Assembly (NCBI GenBank): GCA_945869715.1
Contig: CAMBPP010000029.1
Location: forward strand, 1 to 13,584
Source: Bifidobacterium breve
Lineage (GTDB): Bacteria; Actinomycetota; Acidimicrobiia; Acidimicrobiales; Ilumatobacteraceae
DNA: 13,584 nucleotides
Direction of reading: 5' to 3'
Part shown: piece by piece, positions 13,462 to 13,584 of the stretch
How positions within the stretch are numbered: position 1 is the stretch's first letter
Layout of the letters: every line of letters starts with the position of its first letter
Made by a program: the position numbers and the translations under genes
The notes under the pieces: generated by a model
What the model was told of the DNA's origin: nothing
What the model saw: the letters and a program-made list of their open reading frames with translations, nothing else
Databases searched by the model: none

Positions 13462-13584
13462 CTACTTCTTTGCGACCTTCGATGCGGCTTTTGCCGGAGC
13501 AGCGGCTTTTTTCGGTGCAGATTTCTTGATCGGTGTGACCACTTTTTTTACCGCGGCTGCGGCTTTTTTCGGCATAGCAGCCTT
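13462..13584 (-). CDS. C-terminal tail of a Lys/Ala/Pro-rich basic protein (5' part outside window)
   Basis: Only the last 40 codons are visible. They encode an almost pure Lys-Ala-Pro-Val-Ser tail with PKKAA repeats, ending SKVAKK and TAG. Such tails bind DNA or RNA electrostatically and in actinobacteria occur on HU (HupB), histone-like proteins, topoisomerase I and some ribosome-associated proteins; which of these it is cannot be decided from the tail. A Met at the fourth visible codon could in principle start a tiny protein, but the frame stays open and repetitive to the window edge, so a partial gene is more likely. xthA follows after 9 nt. Confidence 0.7.
   Translation of the reverse strand, partial: KAAMPKKAAAAVKKVVTPIKKSAPKKAAAPAKAASKVAKK
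13502..13572 (-). repeat. 14-bp direct repeat within the Lys/Ala-rich tail
   Basis: GCGGCTTTTTTCGG on the plus strand occurs exactly at 13502-13515 and 13559-13572, 57 bp (19 codons) apart in the same reading frame, each encoding a PKKAA unit. The six-T runs are possible slippage sites. This is a protein-level low-complexity repeat rather than a mobile or regulatory element. Confidence 0.7.

Overview
The window looks like chromosomal housekeeping DNA from an actinobacterium, base composition close to 50 % G+C by eye. The evidence for Actinobacteria is a GTP-type PEP carboxykinase, an alpha-methylacyl-CoA racemase very close in motif layout to the mycobacterial enzyme, an HRDC-bearing UvrD2-like helicase, an Mca/MshB-like PIG-L deacetylase, and repeated leaderless promoter signals at start codons. 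A moderate-G+C lineage such as Acidimicrobiia would fit, but that is inference. Coding density is very high: gaps are mostly under 80 bp and several genes overlap by 4 nt.

Layout. (1) 1-1417, minus: a FakA/YloV-type DAK2-domain protein, cut by the window edge. It is divergent from (2) 1484-1904, plus: rpmB (L28) followed 4 nt later by a small degenerate cold-shock-like protein. A perfect 9-bp inverted repeat sits between the two divergent units. (3) 2002-3792, plus: pckG. (4) 3810-10011, minus: eight genes in a row, read in transcription order as PH-SHOCT membrane protein, BtuF-like binding protein, aldo/keto reductase, alpha/beta hydrolase, alpha-methylacyl-CoA racemase, PIG-L deacetylase, histidine phosphatase and a four-helix membrane protein. 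(5) 10091-11962, plus: the UvrD2-like helicase, divergent from block 4 and overlapping tail-to-tail by 33 bp with (6) 11930-13584, minus: the end of a Lys/Ala/Pro-rich protein, exodeoxyribonuclease III and a hotdog thioesterase.

How the genes work together. Two DNA-repair functions (helicase, XthA) lie close together. Lipid and acyl-CoA metabolism is represented by the racemase, the thioesterase and possibly the FakA-like kinase, with pckG supplying gluconeogenesis. Block 4 is probably not one operon. TANNNT boxes 6 nt before the start codon suggest separate leaderless transcripts for the PH-SHOCT/BtuF pair, the reductase, the hydrolase and the last membrane protein, whereas racemase, deacetylase and phosphatase form a Shine-Dalgarno-led, translationally coupled unit.

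I found no mobile element, CRISPR array, tRNA or rRNA and no recognisable defence system. The most interesting signals are regulatory (the recurrent leaderless boxes and the inverted repeat) plus a few atypical family members.
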